In this document: in pieces, positions 17,301-23,200 of the stretch | Numbering within the stretch: the first letter of the stretch is position 1 | How the letters are laid out: every line of letters begins with the position of its first letter | Origin: Eubacteriaceae bacterium UBA1433 | GTDB taxonomy: Bacteria > Bacillota > Clostridia > Eubacteriales > UBA1433 | Direction: 5' to 3' | Length of the DNA stretch: 23,200 bases | Assembly (NCBI GenBank): GCA_002329295.1 | Contig: DCTT01000026.1 | Location: forward strand, 406,860 to 430,059 | The notes under the pieces: generated by a model | Told to the model about the DNA's origin: nothing | The model's database searches: none | Seen by the model: only the letters and a program-made list of their open reading frames with translations | Program-made: the position numbers and the translations under genes

Positions 17301-17804
17301 TCAAAGAAAAGGTGAAGGTGCATGAAGGTATCGTTGTTCAAGCTCCAATAACATGGATTTTAAAGGAAGTCCGCCGCCATAGCCCGTGAGACTGCCATCG
17401 GCACCAAGAACGCGGTGACAGGGAACAATAATAACAATGGGGTTGTTGTGGTTGGCCATTCCTACGGCTCGGTACGCCAAGGGTCTTTTGATTTGAACGG
17501 CGATATCTTTATAGGAACAAGTTTGTCCGTAGGGAATGGTTCTCAGCGCTTGCCAGACTTGTTTTTGAAAAGACGTTCCTCGCAGCAGAAGAGGGAGGGT
17601 GAAGTTTTTTCTCTTTCCGGCAAAGTATTCTTCCAATTGTAACACAGCCTGGTCGGTTACGGCGTTTTTTTGCTCGACTGCATCCGGTTTCATTGCATTT
17701 CCAAACAAAACTTCGGTCAAAAAATCGCCTTCGGAAGACAAGGTTAACAGTCCGACAGAGGTTTGATACAAACCGTATTTTCTGGAAGCGGCGGATGGAA
17801 CCAT
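17301..17804 (-). CDS. ogt: Methylated-DNA-protein-cysteine methyltransferase
   Basis: Suicide repair protein that moves the alkyl group from O6-alkylguanine to its own cysteine. The 167 residues are a normal length. Seen: active-site I-V-P-C-H-R-V with C129; R112 in Y-R-A-V-G, the helix-turn-helix arginine that flips the base; N121-P122 in the N-N-P-I-V segment; and the C-terminal G-Y-G-G-G-L...K segment. An excellent ribosome binding site (AAAGGAGGT) lies eight bases before the start, 18 bases after the alkA-like stop, so the two genes are certainly in one unit. No Ada-type zinc or AraC domain is attached. Confidence 0.95.
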   Translation of the reverse strand: MVPSAASRKYGLYQTSVGLLTLSSEGDFLTEVLFGNAMKPDAVEQKNAVTDQAVLQLEEYFAGKRKNFTLPLLLRGTSFQKQVWQALRTIPYGQTCSYKDIAVQIKRPLAYRAVGMANHNNPIVIIVPCHRVLGADGSLTGYGGGLPLKSMLLELEQRYLHAPSPFL

Positions 17805-17822
17805 GAAAGAGACCTCCTTTTA

Positions 17823-18434
17823 TTAGGTTTTCGCTTCGCCTGCAATATGCCACAGATACAAACTTGCAATGCTGCCGTAGGGGCTGTAGCGGCGACGATA
17901 CTTTTCAAACAGCGCTTTATCGATTTTTTTGTGGCCATATAAAATGCGCAGCCCGCGATGAATCGCCAGGTCGTTATAGCTGAAAATGTTTTTGCGGTTC
18001 ATGGAAAACAGCATAAGCATTTCGGCAGTCCAGGTGCCGATACCGGGCAAAGAAGAAAGAATGCGGCAAACCTCGTCATCGGTTTTTTGCCGCAAAGAAT
18101 CCAAGTCGATATCACCGTTGCATACGGCTCTAGCGGCACATTGGATATAGCGGGCTTTGCGAAAACTCATCCCGAAAGATTGAATCGTCTCTTCGCTTGT
18201 GGCAGAAAGTGCTTGAGGCGTAAGGGGAGTAATCGCCGAGCACATGCGATTCCATACCGTTTCTCCGGCCTTAGAGGAGATTTGTTGAGAAACAATAGAA
18301 GAAATCAGCGCTGTAAATAAATCAGGATTTACGCTGCGCTGAATGGGACCGATACGCTCAATGGCGGCAGCGAGACGTTTGTCCTTTTTTTTCAAATAAT
18401 CGGTTTCGGCATCGGTGTAAAGAAAGTATTGCAT
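17823..18434 (-). CDS. AlkA-like DNA-3-methyladenine glycosylase (HhH-GPD)
   Basis: Base-excision glycosylase that removes alkylated purines. The 203 residues match the compact AlkA/MAG-type enzymes lacking the N-terminal extra domain of E. coli AlkA. Seen: the V-S-Q-Q-I-S-S-K-A segment (48-56); helix-hairpin-helix L-P-G-I-G-T-W-T-A (129-137); and catalytic D155 in Y-N-D-L-A-I-H-R-G. No FeS cysteine cluster follows, which argues against endonuclease III or MutY. A CGGAGA ribosome binding site lies seven bases ahead. The gene lies directly upstream of ogt and 49 bases after the SRPBCC gene. Confidence 0.9.
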   Translation of the reverse strand: MQYFLYTDAETDYLKKKDKRLAAAIERIGPIQRSVNPDLFTALISSIVSQQISSKAGETVWNRMCSAITPLTPQALSATSEETIQSFGMSFRKARYIQCAARAVCNGDIDLDSLRQKTDDEVCRILSSLPGIGTWTAEMLMLFSMNRKNIFSYNDLAIHRGLRILYGHKKIDKALFEKYRRRYSPYGSIASLYLWHIAGEAKT

Positions 18435-18483
18435 GGCTGTCTCCGTTTTTTTCGTTGCAGGAAAAAGAAAGTCCTTCGGCAGT

Positions 18484-19023
18484 CTATTGCAGCATTTCCG
18501 TATGCGCTTTCAATGCACTGTTCATATTGGAAAATTGTTTTTCGGTCTCTTTGAACGTAGTCAAGCGTGCCAGCGGAACCAGGAAGCCGGAAAAGCCTTC
18601 GGTCTGTGTAAACAGTGTTGTGCCGTCGTTTTGTATTTCCAAATAAAATTGATGTCGTCGGTCAAAAATACTGCCGAACAGCAAGCTGTCCTTCCAAATA
18701 ATGGCATCCGGACGGGAATATGTTAAAAGTTTTGGTGAAAAAGTTTCGCTTTCTTTGCCGTGTGAATCCAAAAGAGTTACCTGGATTTTTTTGCCGGCTT
18801 GATATTGTGTGCCTGAGATGCGCAGGAACGGATTCCAATCGGGATATTTTTCAAAATCCGTGAGCACTGACCAAACCGCGAGCGGGCGTGCATCAATGGA
18901 GACGCTTCGTGTAATAGTGGCTTTGAATCCGCCCGAGATAAATCCGAAACTGATATAAATTGCCACAAGAATGAGTATGAAAATCACAACAAATTTTAAA
19001 ATTTTATAAAAAAAACGTTTCAT
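18484..19023 (-). CDS. Membrane-anchored SRPBCC (START-like) domain protein
   Basis: Function unknown. The 179 residues comprise one N-terminal membrane helix (about 7-30, after a short basic start), then an SRPBCC/polyketide-cyclase-like fold recognised by V-W-S-V-L-T-D-F-E-K-Y-P-D-W-N-P-F (50-66), the usual signature of the family. Such domains bind hydrophobic ligands in a deep pocket; the ligand here is unknown. A GAGGTG ribosome binding site lies just ahead. It lies 27 bases after yjbQ and 49 before the alkA-like gene, so it is probably co-transcribed with DNA-alkylation repair genes; no functional link is evident. Confidence 0.8.
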   Translation of the reverse strand: MKRFFYKILKFVVIFILILVAIYISFGFISGGFKATITRSVSIDARPLAVWSVLTDFEKYPDWNPFLRISGTQYQAGKKIQVTLLDSHGKESETFSPKLLTYSRPDAIIWKDSLLFGSIFDRRHQFYLEIQNDGTTLFTQTEGFSGFLVPLARLTTFKETEKQFSNMNSALKAHTEMLQ

Positions 19024-19050
19024 GGAATCACCTCAAAGATTTTTGGTCGG

Positions 19051-19452
19051 TTACGTTACAATCGTAACAAAAACGGATCGTTTTCGCGGACCGTCAAATT
19101 CACAAAAGTATACGGCCTGCCAGACACCCAGTTTGAGTTTGCCGCCGATGAAGGGCAACGTGAGGGATGGGCCGATGCAGCTGGACTTGAAGTGCGCGGC
19201 GCTGTTGCCTTCGCTGTGACGAAATTCTTTGCGGTCCGGAAAGGTTTGATCCAAGGCAAAACAAAGGTCGCCGACAACATCTTTGTCGGCATTTTCGTTC
19301 AAAGTAACGGCAGCGGTGGTATGAGGGCAAAAGACAAGACAAATACCGTTTTCGGCGCCGCTTTTTTGCAGAGCCTCTTCCACGAAAGAGGTAATATTAT
19401 GAAAATGCTGCTTTTGTGTTTGCAAGGAATATTCATAGTGATAAGTAGACAT
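19051..19452 (-). CDS. yjbQ: YjbQ/UPF0047 family protein
   Basis: Small cytoplasmic protein of the UPF0047 family, annotated in databases as secondary thiamine-phosphate synthase because some members rescue thiamine auxotrophs; the physiological role is unsettled. It has 133 residues. Seen: C-P-H-T-T-A-A-V-T-L-N-E-N (42-54), the R-H-S-E-G-N segment with H79, E81 and N83, then H87, and the C-terminal W-Q-x-V-Y-F-C-E-F-D-G-P-R signature. AGGAGTGG lies seven bases before the start. It is the first gene of the yjbQ-SRPBCC-alkA-ogt unit and has a well-formed promoter. Confidence 0.93.
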   Translation of the reverse strand: MSTYHYEYSLQTQKQHFHNITSFVEEALQKSGAENGICLVFCPHTTAAVTLNENADKDVVGDLCFALDQTFPDRKEFRHSEGNSAAHFKSSCIGPSLTLPFIGGKLKLGVWQAVYFCEFDGPRKRSVFVTIVT

Positions 19453-19486
19453 GTTCCACTCCTGAAATCATAAGAAAGATAATGTC

Positions 19487-19515
19487 ATTATAATGCAAGG
19501 AAACCGGAATCGCAA
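19487..19515 (-). promoter_or_regulatory. Promoter of the yjbQ-SRPBCC-alkA-ogt unit
   Basis: On the minus strand TTGCGA (19510-19515) stands 17 bases before a perfect TATAAT (19487-19492). It would give a leader of about 30 bases. Spacings downstream (27, 49 and 18 bases) and absence of clear terminators support a single four-gene transcript. Confidence 0.7.
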
Positions 19516-19570
19516 GAGAAGAGAAAAAGGCCTTTGCACAACAGCACACCTCTTTAAAAAAGAAATAATA

Positions 19571-20032
19571 TCAAGGGGTATTATGGGACAAAGAATGTAA
19601 AAACAGCAAACAATTCTGCAGTTGTGTTTCATTGAAAATCGGCACATTATGTGATGCCAGCAAATCGGCAAAAATACCGTTGCCCTCGGTGAGGCGGCGA
19701 GTAAAGGTGCCGTCATAGAGAGTGCCGTATCCGCAAGAAGGGCTTTTGGATTTGAGAATGGCAGCATGACAATTCTGCGACTGATATAATGCAAGACCTT
19801 TGCGGGCCCCCTCTTCAAAAACAGCGGTGAGGTTGACGGCATTTTGTGTAAGCGCCTGGCCGTTTCGGAGTTCCACCGAATCGCGCGGTGTGGGCAAGCC
19901 GGCGCAAACTTCGGGGCAAAAGGGAAGCAAACCATAGCGGGAATGAAGCTCGGAAGGAAGCAGGCAACCGGCAGAAGTGCCGTCATAGCGACAACAAATA
20001 CCCGTCAGGCAAGCGCTGATTAAAACGTTCAT
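19571..20032 (-). CDS. DUF523 family protein
   Basis: Function unknown. It has 153 residues from the chosen start. The family is recognised by I-S-A-C-L-T-G-I-C-C-R-Y-D-G (5-18), C-P-E-V-C-A-G-L-P-T-P-R (39-50) and L-K-S-K-S-P-S-C-G (93-101). The conserved cysteines C8, C14, C39 and C100 suggest metal binding (inference). The in-frame ATG at 20059 adds nine residues before the conserved start; ATG 20032 has AAGGAG close by and is preferred. It is probably monocistronic. Confidence 0.88.
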   Translation of the reverse strand: MNVLISACLTGICCRYDGTSAGCLLPSELHSRYGLLPFCPEVCAGLPTPRDSVELRNGQALTQNAVNLTAVFEEGARKGLALYQSQNCHAAILKSKSPSCGYGTLYDGTFTRRLTEGNGIFADLLASHNVPIFNETQLQNCLLFLHSLSHNTP

Positions 20033-20123
20033 CTTTCTCCTTAGGTGCGACTGTTGCAAGAGTGTCGCGAGAATTTATCTGGTCATTGAGCAGCAAAAAC
20101 AGCCTGTCAATCTGTTTTTTTAA

Positions 20124-20152
20124 AGTATAACAGAAAATTTTTGTAAATCCAA
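20124..20152 (-). promoter_or_regulatory. Promoter of the DUF523 gene
   Basis: On the minus strand TTGGAT (20147-20152) stands 17 bases before TATACT (20124-20129), with TG-T just ahead of the -10 (extended element). Transcription would start near 20117, giving a leader of about 85 bases that opens with an AT-rich hairpin (20095-20119). Confidence 0.7.
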
Positions 20153-20188
20153 AAATAAACAAAAGCCATGAAAATACATATCATGACT
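20150..20188 (-). terminator. Terminator of the DUF2975-HTH-DUF4173 unit
   Basis: On the minus strand AGTCATGA pairs with TCATGGCT (one mismatch) around a 9-base loop, followed by a T-rich run (TTTGTTTATTTTT). It lies about 90 bases after the DUF4173 stop, just ahead of the DUF523 promoter. Confidence 0.6.
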
Positions 20189-20277
20189 TGTATTGATAAG
20201 ATAAGCCAAAGAAGAGAACAAAGATTTAAATTGGCAGAAAATGATTTGTGTTCATTGGTTCTGAAAAAAGGCAACTT

Positions 20278-22029
20278 CTAATCTGCATAGATCCACCAAC
20301 CATCTTTTTCGTCAACTACGGAAAGGTAAACGGTCCGGTCTGAACGAGGCAAGAGGGTCAGGGTCTGGGTATGTGTGTTGCCGTCAGAAAAATGCAGTTG
20401 CATGGTGTAGGAGGCCGATGGTGTATATACAACCAAATGGGCGCTGCCTTGTCCGGCAGCAATGGCGTTGTTGAACAGCGTAGCAGGTGCATCGGAGGCA
20501 ATGCTGAAAGACAAAATGTCCTCATCGCTGTTGTTTTGAAGAAACACCTGAAACAACTGTTGGTTTAAATGAAGAGAACCATAGAGACGGTCGGCTCGAC
20601 AGCGCGAAAAATTGTATGCGCGGAAGTCTTTGGAAGGAGTGTAGGCAGCGGAGACCTGTTGTTGTTTTTGTTGCAGAAGAAAAAGAACGTCCTGATTATT
20701 ATCTTTTTGAAGCCGCATGATTTGAGGCGCGGCATCTGCGCTCAATGAAGGTAAATAGTCGGTATCCAGTTTTCCTGTTGCATAGTAGCGGTCGATGTTT
20801 TTCTTCGCCACATAGCCTTCCGGATTACAAAACAAAATCACGATATAATAAAGCAGAGCAGCGACAAGGATGATTTTGACAATCGGTAGACGCTGATAGC
20901 AGATAAATACAAGGCTCAGCAGCAGAGCGGCGATTTCAAAATATAAAAACAGAAAAACGAGGAGTCGCAACATGGTGTAACCGTAGGTGCGTTCATATAA
21001 ATACATACGCAGCCAAGAAGAGCAAGCCAATGCCAGCGTGAGACAAGTAAAGAGTACGAGCAAAACCTTAATCAATCGCAGTTCTTGTTCTTCTTTGAGC
21101 AAATAAAAAGTAGCGGCAAGAATAGCGATATTAATCAAACTCAATGCAATCAATTGAAAAAAGCCGCTGCGTGCATATTGAGCATAATCAAAATCGGCGC
21201 CGAGATTTGTGCGAAAATGTCCGGCAAGATAAAATAGCTGTAAGGCAAAAAACAAGGCATAGACGATGGTCAGTACGGTCAGCACGGTAGCGATGGCGGT
21301 TTTGCGGCCGAAAAGATTGGCGGGTTTTGAAAGAGTGTCTTGTTGCGGATCAGTTTGCTGCGAAGAAGGATACGTCAGACTGCGATAAAGCGAAGCATAG
21401 GCGTAAGAAGCTACGAGAGCAAACCAAAAGAGATAAGACAAAAGGGTAGACAAATCAAAGTGAAAGTCTTTGAACCAACTTTTTAAAAGTGTGTCAATCA
21501 TTTGGTCGGAAGAAATCATCAAAGGAATGATGAACAGCAACAGCAGAAAGCTGATGAGTATGCCGATAAAGACGTTGCGCTTGGAGGCGCTGAGTCGGTT
21601 GAATGGGGACAATGCTTTGACAAAGTTGACACAATAGCGATGAAGCGCGAGCAACGGCGCAAAGAGCAACCGCAAGAGCGCCGATATGCGCAGGCGATCT
21701 CGATAGGCAAATAAAATGCTGCAACCGTAAAGAACCGGAAGTAAGACAAAATTGACCAGCTTAAAAAAAGGATTGGTATAGAGAGAATAATAACAGGCAA
21801 GAATCATGGCCGCAAGCGTGCCTGCCAAATAAACGCGGCAATCGAAGCTCGGGTTTTGACGGAGCAAAAAATAAGTAACAAGAAAGATAAACAAAATCAA
21901 AAGCGTGTAGTTGATAGATAGCTGCCAACTGTTTTGAAACAAGGCGTTGAATAAAACGCCGAGAGCCGTGGCCAGCAGCAACAGATTTCGATGTAATTTT
22001 GAAGGGAGTTCAACCAGATTCTTTTTCAT
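20278..22029 (-). CDS. DUF4173 family multi-pass membrane protein
   Basis: Function unknown. The 583 residues comprise roughly ten or more hydrophobic segments over the first 420 residues, then a soluble C-terminal part of about 160 residues with a glutamine-rich stretch. Family recognition rests on the F-D-Y-A-Q-Y-A-R-S-G-F-F-Q-L segment in the middle, typical of DUF4153/DUF4173 proteins, and on the N-I-D-R-Y-Y-A-T-G-K-L-D segment that follows the last membrane span. AAAGGAAA lies shortly before the start. It begins two bases after the HTH stop, so it is co-expressed with the regulator. The assignment between the two DUF families is from memory of the motif. Confidence 0.8.
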   Translation of the reverse strand: MKKNLVELPSKLHRNLLLLATALGVLFNALFQNSWQLSINYTLLILFIFLVTYFLLRQNPSFDCRVYLAGTLAAMILACYYSLYTNPFFKLVNFVLLPVLYGCSILFAYRDRLRISALLRLLFAPLLALHRYCVNFVKALSPFNRLSASKRNVFIGILISFLLLLFIIPLMISSDQMIDTLLKSWFKDFHFDLSTLLSYLFWFALVASYAYASLYRSLTYPSSQQTDPQQDTLSKPANLFGRKTAIATVLTVLTIVYALFFALQLFYLAGHFRTNLGADFDYAQYARSGFFQLIALSLINIAILAATFYLLKEEQELRLIKVLLVLFTCLTLALACSSWLRMYLYERTYGYTMLRLLVFLFLYFEIAALLLSLVFICYQRLPIVKIILVAALLYYIVILFCNPEGYVAKKNIDRYYATGKLDTDYLPSLSADAAPQIMRLQKDNNQDVLFLLQQKQQQVSAAYTPSKDFRAYNFSRCRADRLYGSLHLNQQLFQVFLQNNSDEDILSFSIASDAPATLFNNAIAAGQGSAHLVVYTPSASYTMQLHFSDGNTHTQTLTLLPRSDRTVYLSVVDEKDGWWIYAD

Positions 22030-22031
22030 TT

Positions 22032-22247
22032 CTATTTCCTTTCATTATGCTCATAAATCAAAATATCACCGGGTTGGCACTGCAATTCGCGACAAATAGC
22101 TTCGAGGGTAGAAAAGCGTATGGCTTTGGCTTTGTTGGTTTTGAGAATCGATAAATTGGCGGCAGTAATGCCGATGCGTTCGCTGAGTTCGTTGAGGCTG
22201 ATTTTTCGTTTTGCCATTATGACATCCAAATTGACAATAATCGACAT
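22032..22247 (-). CDS. YozG-like Cro/C1-type helix-turn-helix regulator
   Basis: Small DNA-binding protein of 71 residues, almost entirely one XRE-type domain: L-N-E-L-S-E-R-I-G-I-T (18-28) as helices 1-2, A-A-N-L-S-I-L-K-T (29-37) as the recognition-helix region, then T-L-E-A-I-C-R-E-L-Q-C-Q-P-G-D-I-L. It matches the short regulators (YozG type) that accompany DUF2975 membrane proteins. The stop of the upstream gene forms part of its ribosome binding site (TAGGAGGTG); the start used is ATG 22247, with an internal ATG at 22217 possible. It may repress its own operon through the palindromes near the promoter (inference). Confidence 0.9.
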   Translation of the reverse strand: MSIIVNLDVIMAKRKISLNELSERIGITAANLSILKTNKAKAIRFSTLEAICRELQCQPGDILIYEHNERK

Positions 22248-22257
22248 CGCACACCTC

Positions 22258-22719
22258 CTATATGGTCAAGTCGTGGTATTGTTTATATTCCACGGCTTTT
22301 TGAAAGACGTCTCCGAGAATGAAAGACAAAAGCATCGCAACAAAAAAGACAAAGAAAGACAGCACGGTCATAAGTGTATTGACGACAAACATTTTGATGA
22401 CAAAAAGGATGCAAAGAATGCCTGCGGCAACAGCCATACGGCGCAATGCCGTAACGTTGCGATATACGAAGGGGTCGGTTTCTTCCAAAGAGAGAAACAT
22501 GATGCGCAGTTCGCTCAAGATAAAGAGTAGACACAACCCGATCGGATATAATATAATAAGATAAAATTTATAGTGGACGGCTGTGCCTTCGTTGAACAGA
22601 CTCATCAACCATTTCAATGTCCAGGGAAGACTGATTAAAAGGGCGGCGCCAACAAACATGGCGGCGAGAATCAGCCACTTGACTGCCGCAGAAAGAGAAT
22701 GTTTTCCTGTAATTTTCAT
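22258..22719 (-). CDS. DUF2975 membrane protein (YoaS-like)
   Basis: Function unknown. The 153 residues have four hydrophobic segments (about 11-33, 48-67, 92-110 and 113-136). Typical DUF2975 features are the D-P-F-V-Y-R-N-V-T-A-L-R-R segment (81-93) between spans two and three, and a C-terminal D-V-F-Q-K-A-V-E-Y-K...D-L-T-I. From family knowledge it is usually encoded next to a small XRE regulator, as here, and may act as its membrane-bound partner; that is unproven. GAGGTGATGAA precedes the start. First gene of the unit. Confidence 0.9.
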   Translation of the reverse strand: MKITGKHSLSAAVKWLILAAMFVGAALLISLPWTLKWLMSLFNEGTAVHYKFYLIILYPIGLCLLFILSELRIMFLSLEETDPFVYRNVTALRRMAVAAGILCILFVIKMFVVNTLMTVLSFFVFFVAMLLSFILGDVFQKAVEYKQYHDLTI

Positions 22720-22738
22720 TTCATCACCTCACTGGGCA

Positions 22739-22748
22739 CAGTATACTG
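22739..22748. promoter_or_regulatory. Palindrome over the -10 box, candidate operator
   Basis: CAGTATACTG is a perfect 10-bp palindrome covering the -10 box. Its placement would let a bound dimeric HTH protein block RNA polymerase. The link to the operon's own HTH gene is inference. Confidence 0.4.
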
Positions 22749-22768
22749 CTATAAAAACTGTTTGTCAA
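22740..22768 (-). promoter_or_regulatory. Strong sigma-A promoter of the DUF2975-HTH-DUF4173 unit
   Basis: On the minus strand a consensus TTGACA (22763-22768) stands exactly 17 bases before TATACT (22740-22745). This is the best promoter in the window. Confidence 0.88.
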
Positions 22769-22774
22769 TATATT

Positions 22775-22786
22775 TTTATCGATAAA
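22775..22786. promoter_or_regulatory. Palindrome TTTATCGATAAA between divergent genes
   Basis: A perfect 12-bp palindrome lies seven bases beyond the -35 box of the minus-strand promoter and 30 bases before the plus-strand transporter start. It could serve either gene. Confidence 0.35.
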
Positions 22787-22816
22787 CAATAAAAAAATAT
22801 CGAAAGACGGAATAAA

Positions 22817-23200
22817 ATGCAAATAATAGACGCGCTGAAAAAGCGATATCAAAACAAAAAACATGTAGTAAGACTTGTCCTTTGCCTAACCGGCGCAGTG
22901 GGTTTGGTGCTGCTGCGTCCCTTTGGATTGGACACATCTACAAGCATTGTGCTGGCAGCGTTTTTGTTTACACTTTTGGCCTGGATGACCAAATGGTTTG
23001 ACCGTACGGCAGTGTCGCTGATGCTGTTGTTGGTATTCTTGTTTTTTTCAAACAACACGCCCCGTGCAGTATTCGGATTTTTGTTTTCCGATTCTTTTTT
23101 GGTGTTGGTAGCGGTTATGATGATTGCTCAATGCGTGGTGGAATATCGTTTGGCGGACAAAGCGCTCAAGACGCTGTTGAATCGTTTTTCCGCTTCGGTG
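22817..23200 (+). CDS. SLC13/DASS-like transporter, N-terminal part (cut by window edge)
   Basis: The reading frame is open from ATG 22817 to the window end, giving 128 residues. A short basic start (K-K-R-Y-Q-N-K-K) is followed by hydrophobic segments at about 20-37, 45-61, 67-82 and 95-113, with R-P-F-G-L-D and T-K-W-F-D-R-T-A-V-S-L between them. This layout resembles the beginning of sodium-coupled anion symporters (SLC13/CitT/ArsB superfamily), but the diagnostic motifs lie beyond the window, so substrate and family are tentative. The ribosome binding site is weak. It diverges from the DUF2975 unit and shares its 97-base intergenic region. Confidence 0.6.
   Translation, partial: MQIIDALKKRYQNKKHVVRLVLCLTGAVGLVLLRPFGLDTSTSIVLAAFLFTLLAWMTKWFDRTAVSLMLLLVFLFFSNNTPRAVFGFLFSDSFLVLVAVMMIAQCVVEYRLADKALKTLLNRFSASV

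Noticed and set aside
19501..19570. Terminator after the DUF523 gene
   Set aside because: Only a weak, wobble-containing AAAGAGG/CCTTTTT pairing with a large loop is visible; not good enough to annotate.
1..23200. CRISPR arrays, tRNA/rRNA genes, insertion sequences or prophage
   Set aside because: No regularly spaced repeats, no cloverleaf or rRNA-like sequence and no transposase or integrase motifs were seen. The R-M cassette is the only clearly accessory segment, and no flanking direct or inverted repeats marking an insertion were found.

Overview
The window reads as a chromosomal segment of a low- to mid-GC Gram-positive bacterium, most likely Bacillota/Clostridia. The signs are strong AGGAGG-type ribosome binding sites, sigma-A-like promoters, an IleRS of the type-2 (eukaryote-like) clostridial form, a PrsA-like foldase lipoprotein next to pth-mfd, and a YoaS/YozG-like DUF2975 plus small-HTH pair. 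No genus can be named from sequence alone. There are no rRNA, tRNA, CRISPR or transposase genes, and no gene-free stretch longer than about 250 bases.

Layout. (1) 1-2927: 3' part of ileS, closed by a strong terminator. (2) 2959-8430: a self-contained two-gene restriction-modification (R-M) cassette with its own promoter and terminator. It encodes an Eco57I-like N6-adenine methylase, then an overlapping 1098-residue protein joining a GIY-YIG/T5orf172-type nuclease, an SF2 helicase motor and the N-terminal half of a second, degenerate adenine methylase. (3) 8481-9799: a Y-family polymerase (dinB) with its own promoter, converging on the next block. (4) 9904-17239, minus strand: cardiolipin synthase (cls), then pth-mfd-prsA, which is a housekeeping translation, repair and secretion unit. 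(5) 17301-19515, minus strand: a compact unit yjbQ - SRPBCC membrane protein - alkA - ogt, pairing base-excision and direct-reversal repair of alkylated DNA. (6) 19571-20152, minus strand: a DUF523 protein with its own promoter. (7) 20164-22768, minus strand: a DUF2975 membrane protein, a YozG-like HTH regulator and a large DUF4173 membrane protein, driven by a near-consensus promoter whose -10 box lies inside a palindrome. (8) 22817-end, plus strand: the start of a multi-membrane-span protein resembling the SLC13/DASS anion transporters, divergent from block 7.

The most interesting part is the R-M cassette. The nuclease-helicase ends in a methylase-like module that stops just before the catalytic NPPY segment, while the partner gene carries a complete methylase with NPPY. 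The middle of the methylase gene is also much more AT-rich than either end, which suggests past exchange of its catalytic/target-recognition part. The remaining genes are mostly ordinary, but the intergenic regions hold several well-formed promoters, operator-like palindromes and repeats that are recorded below.
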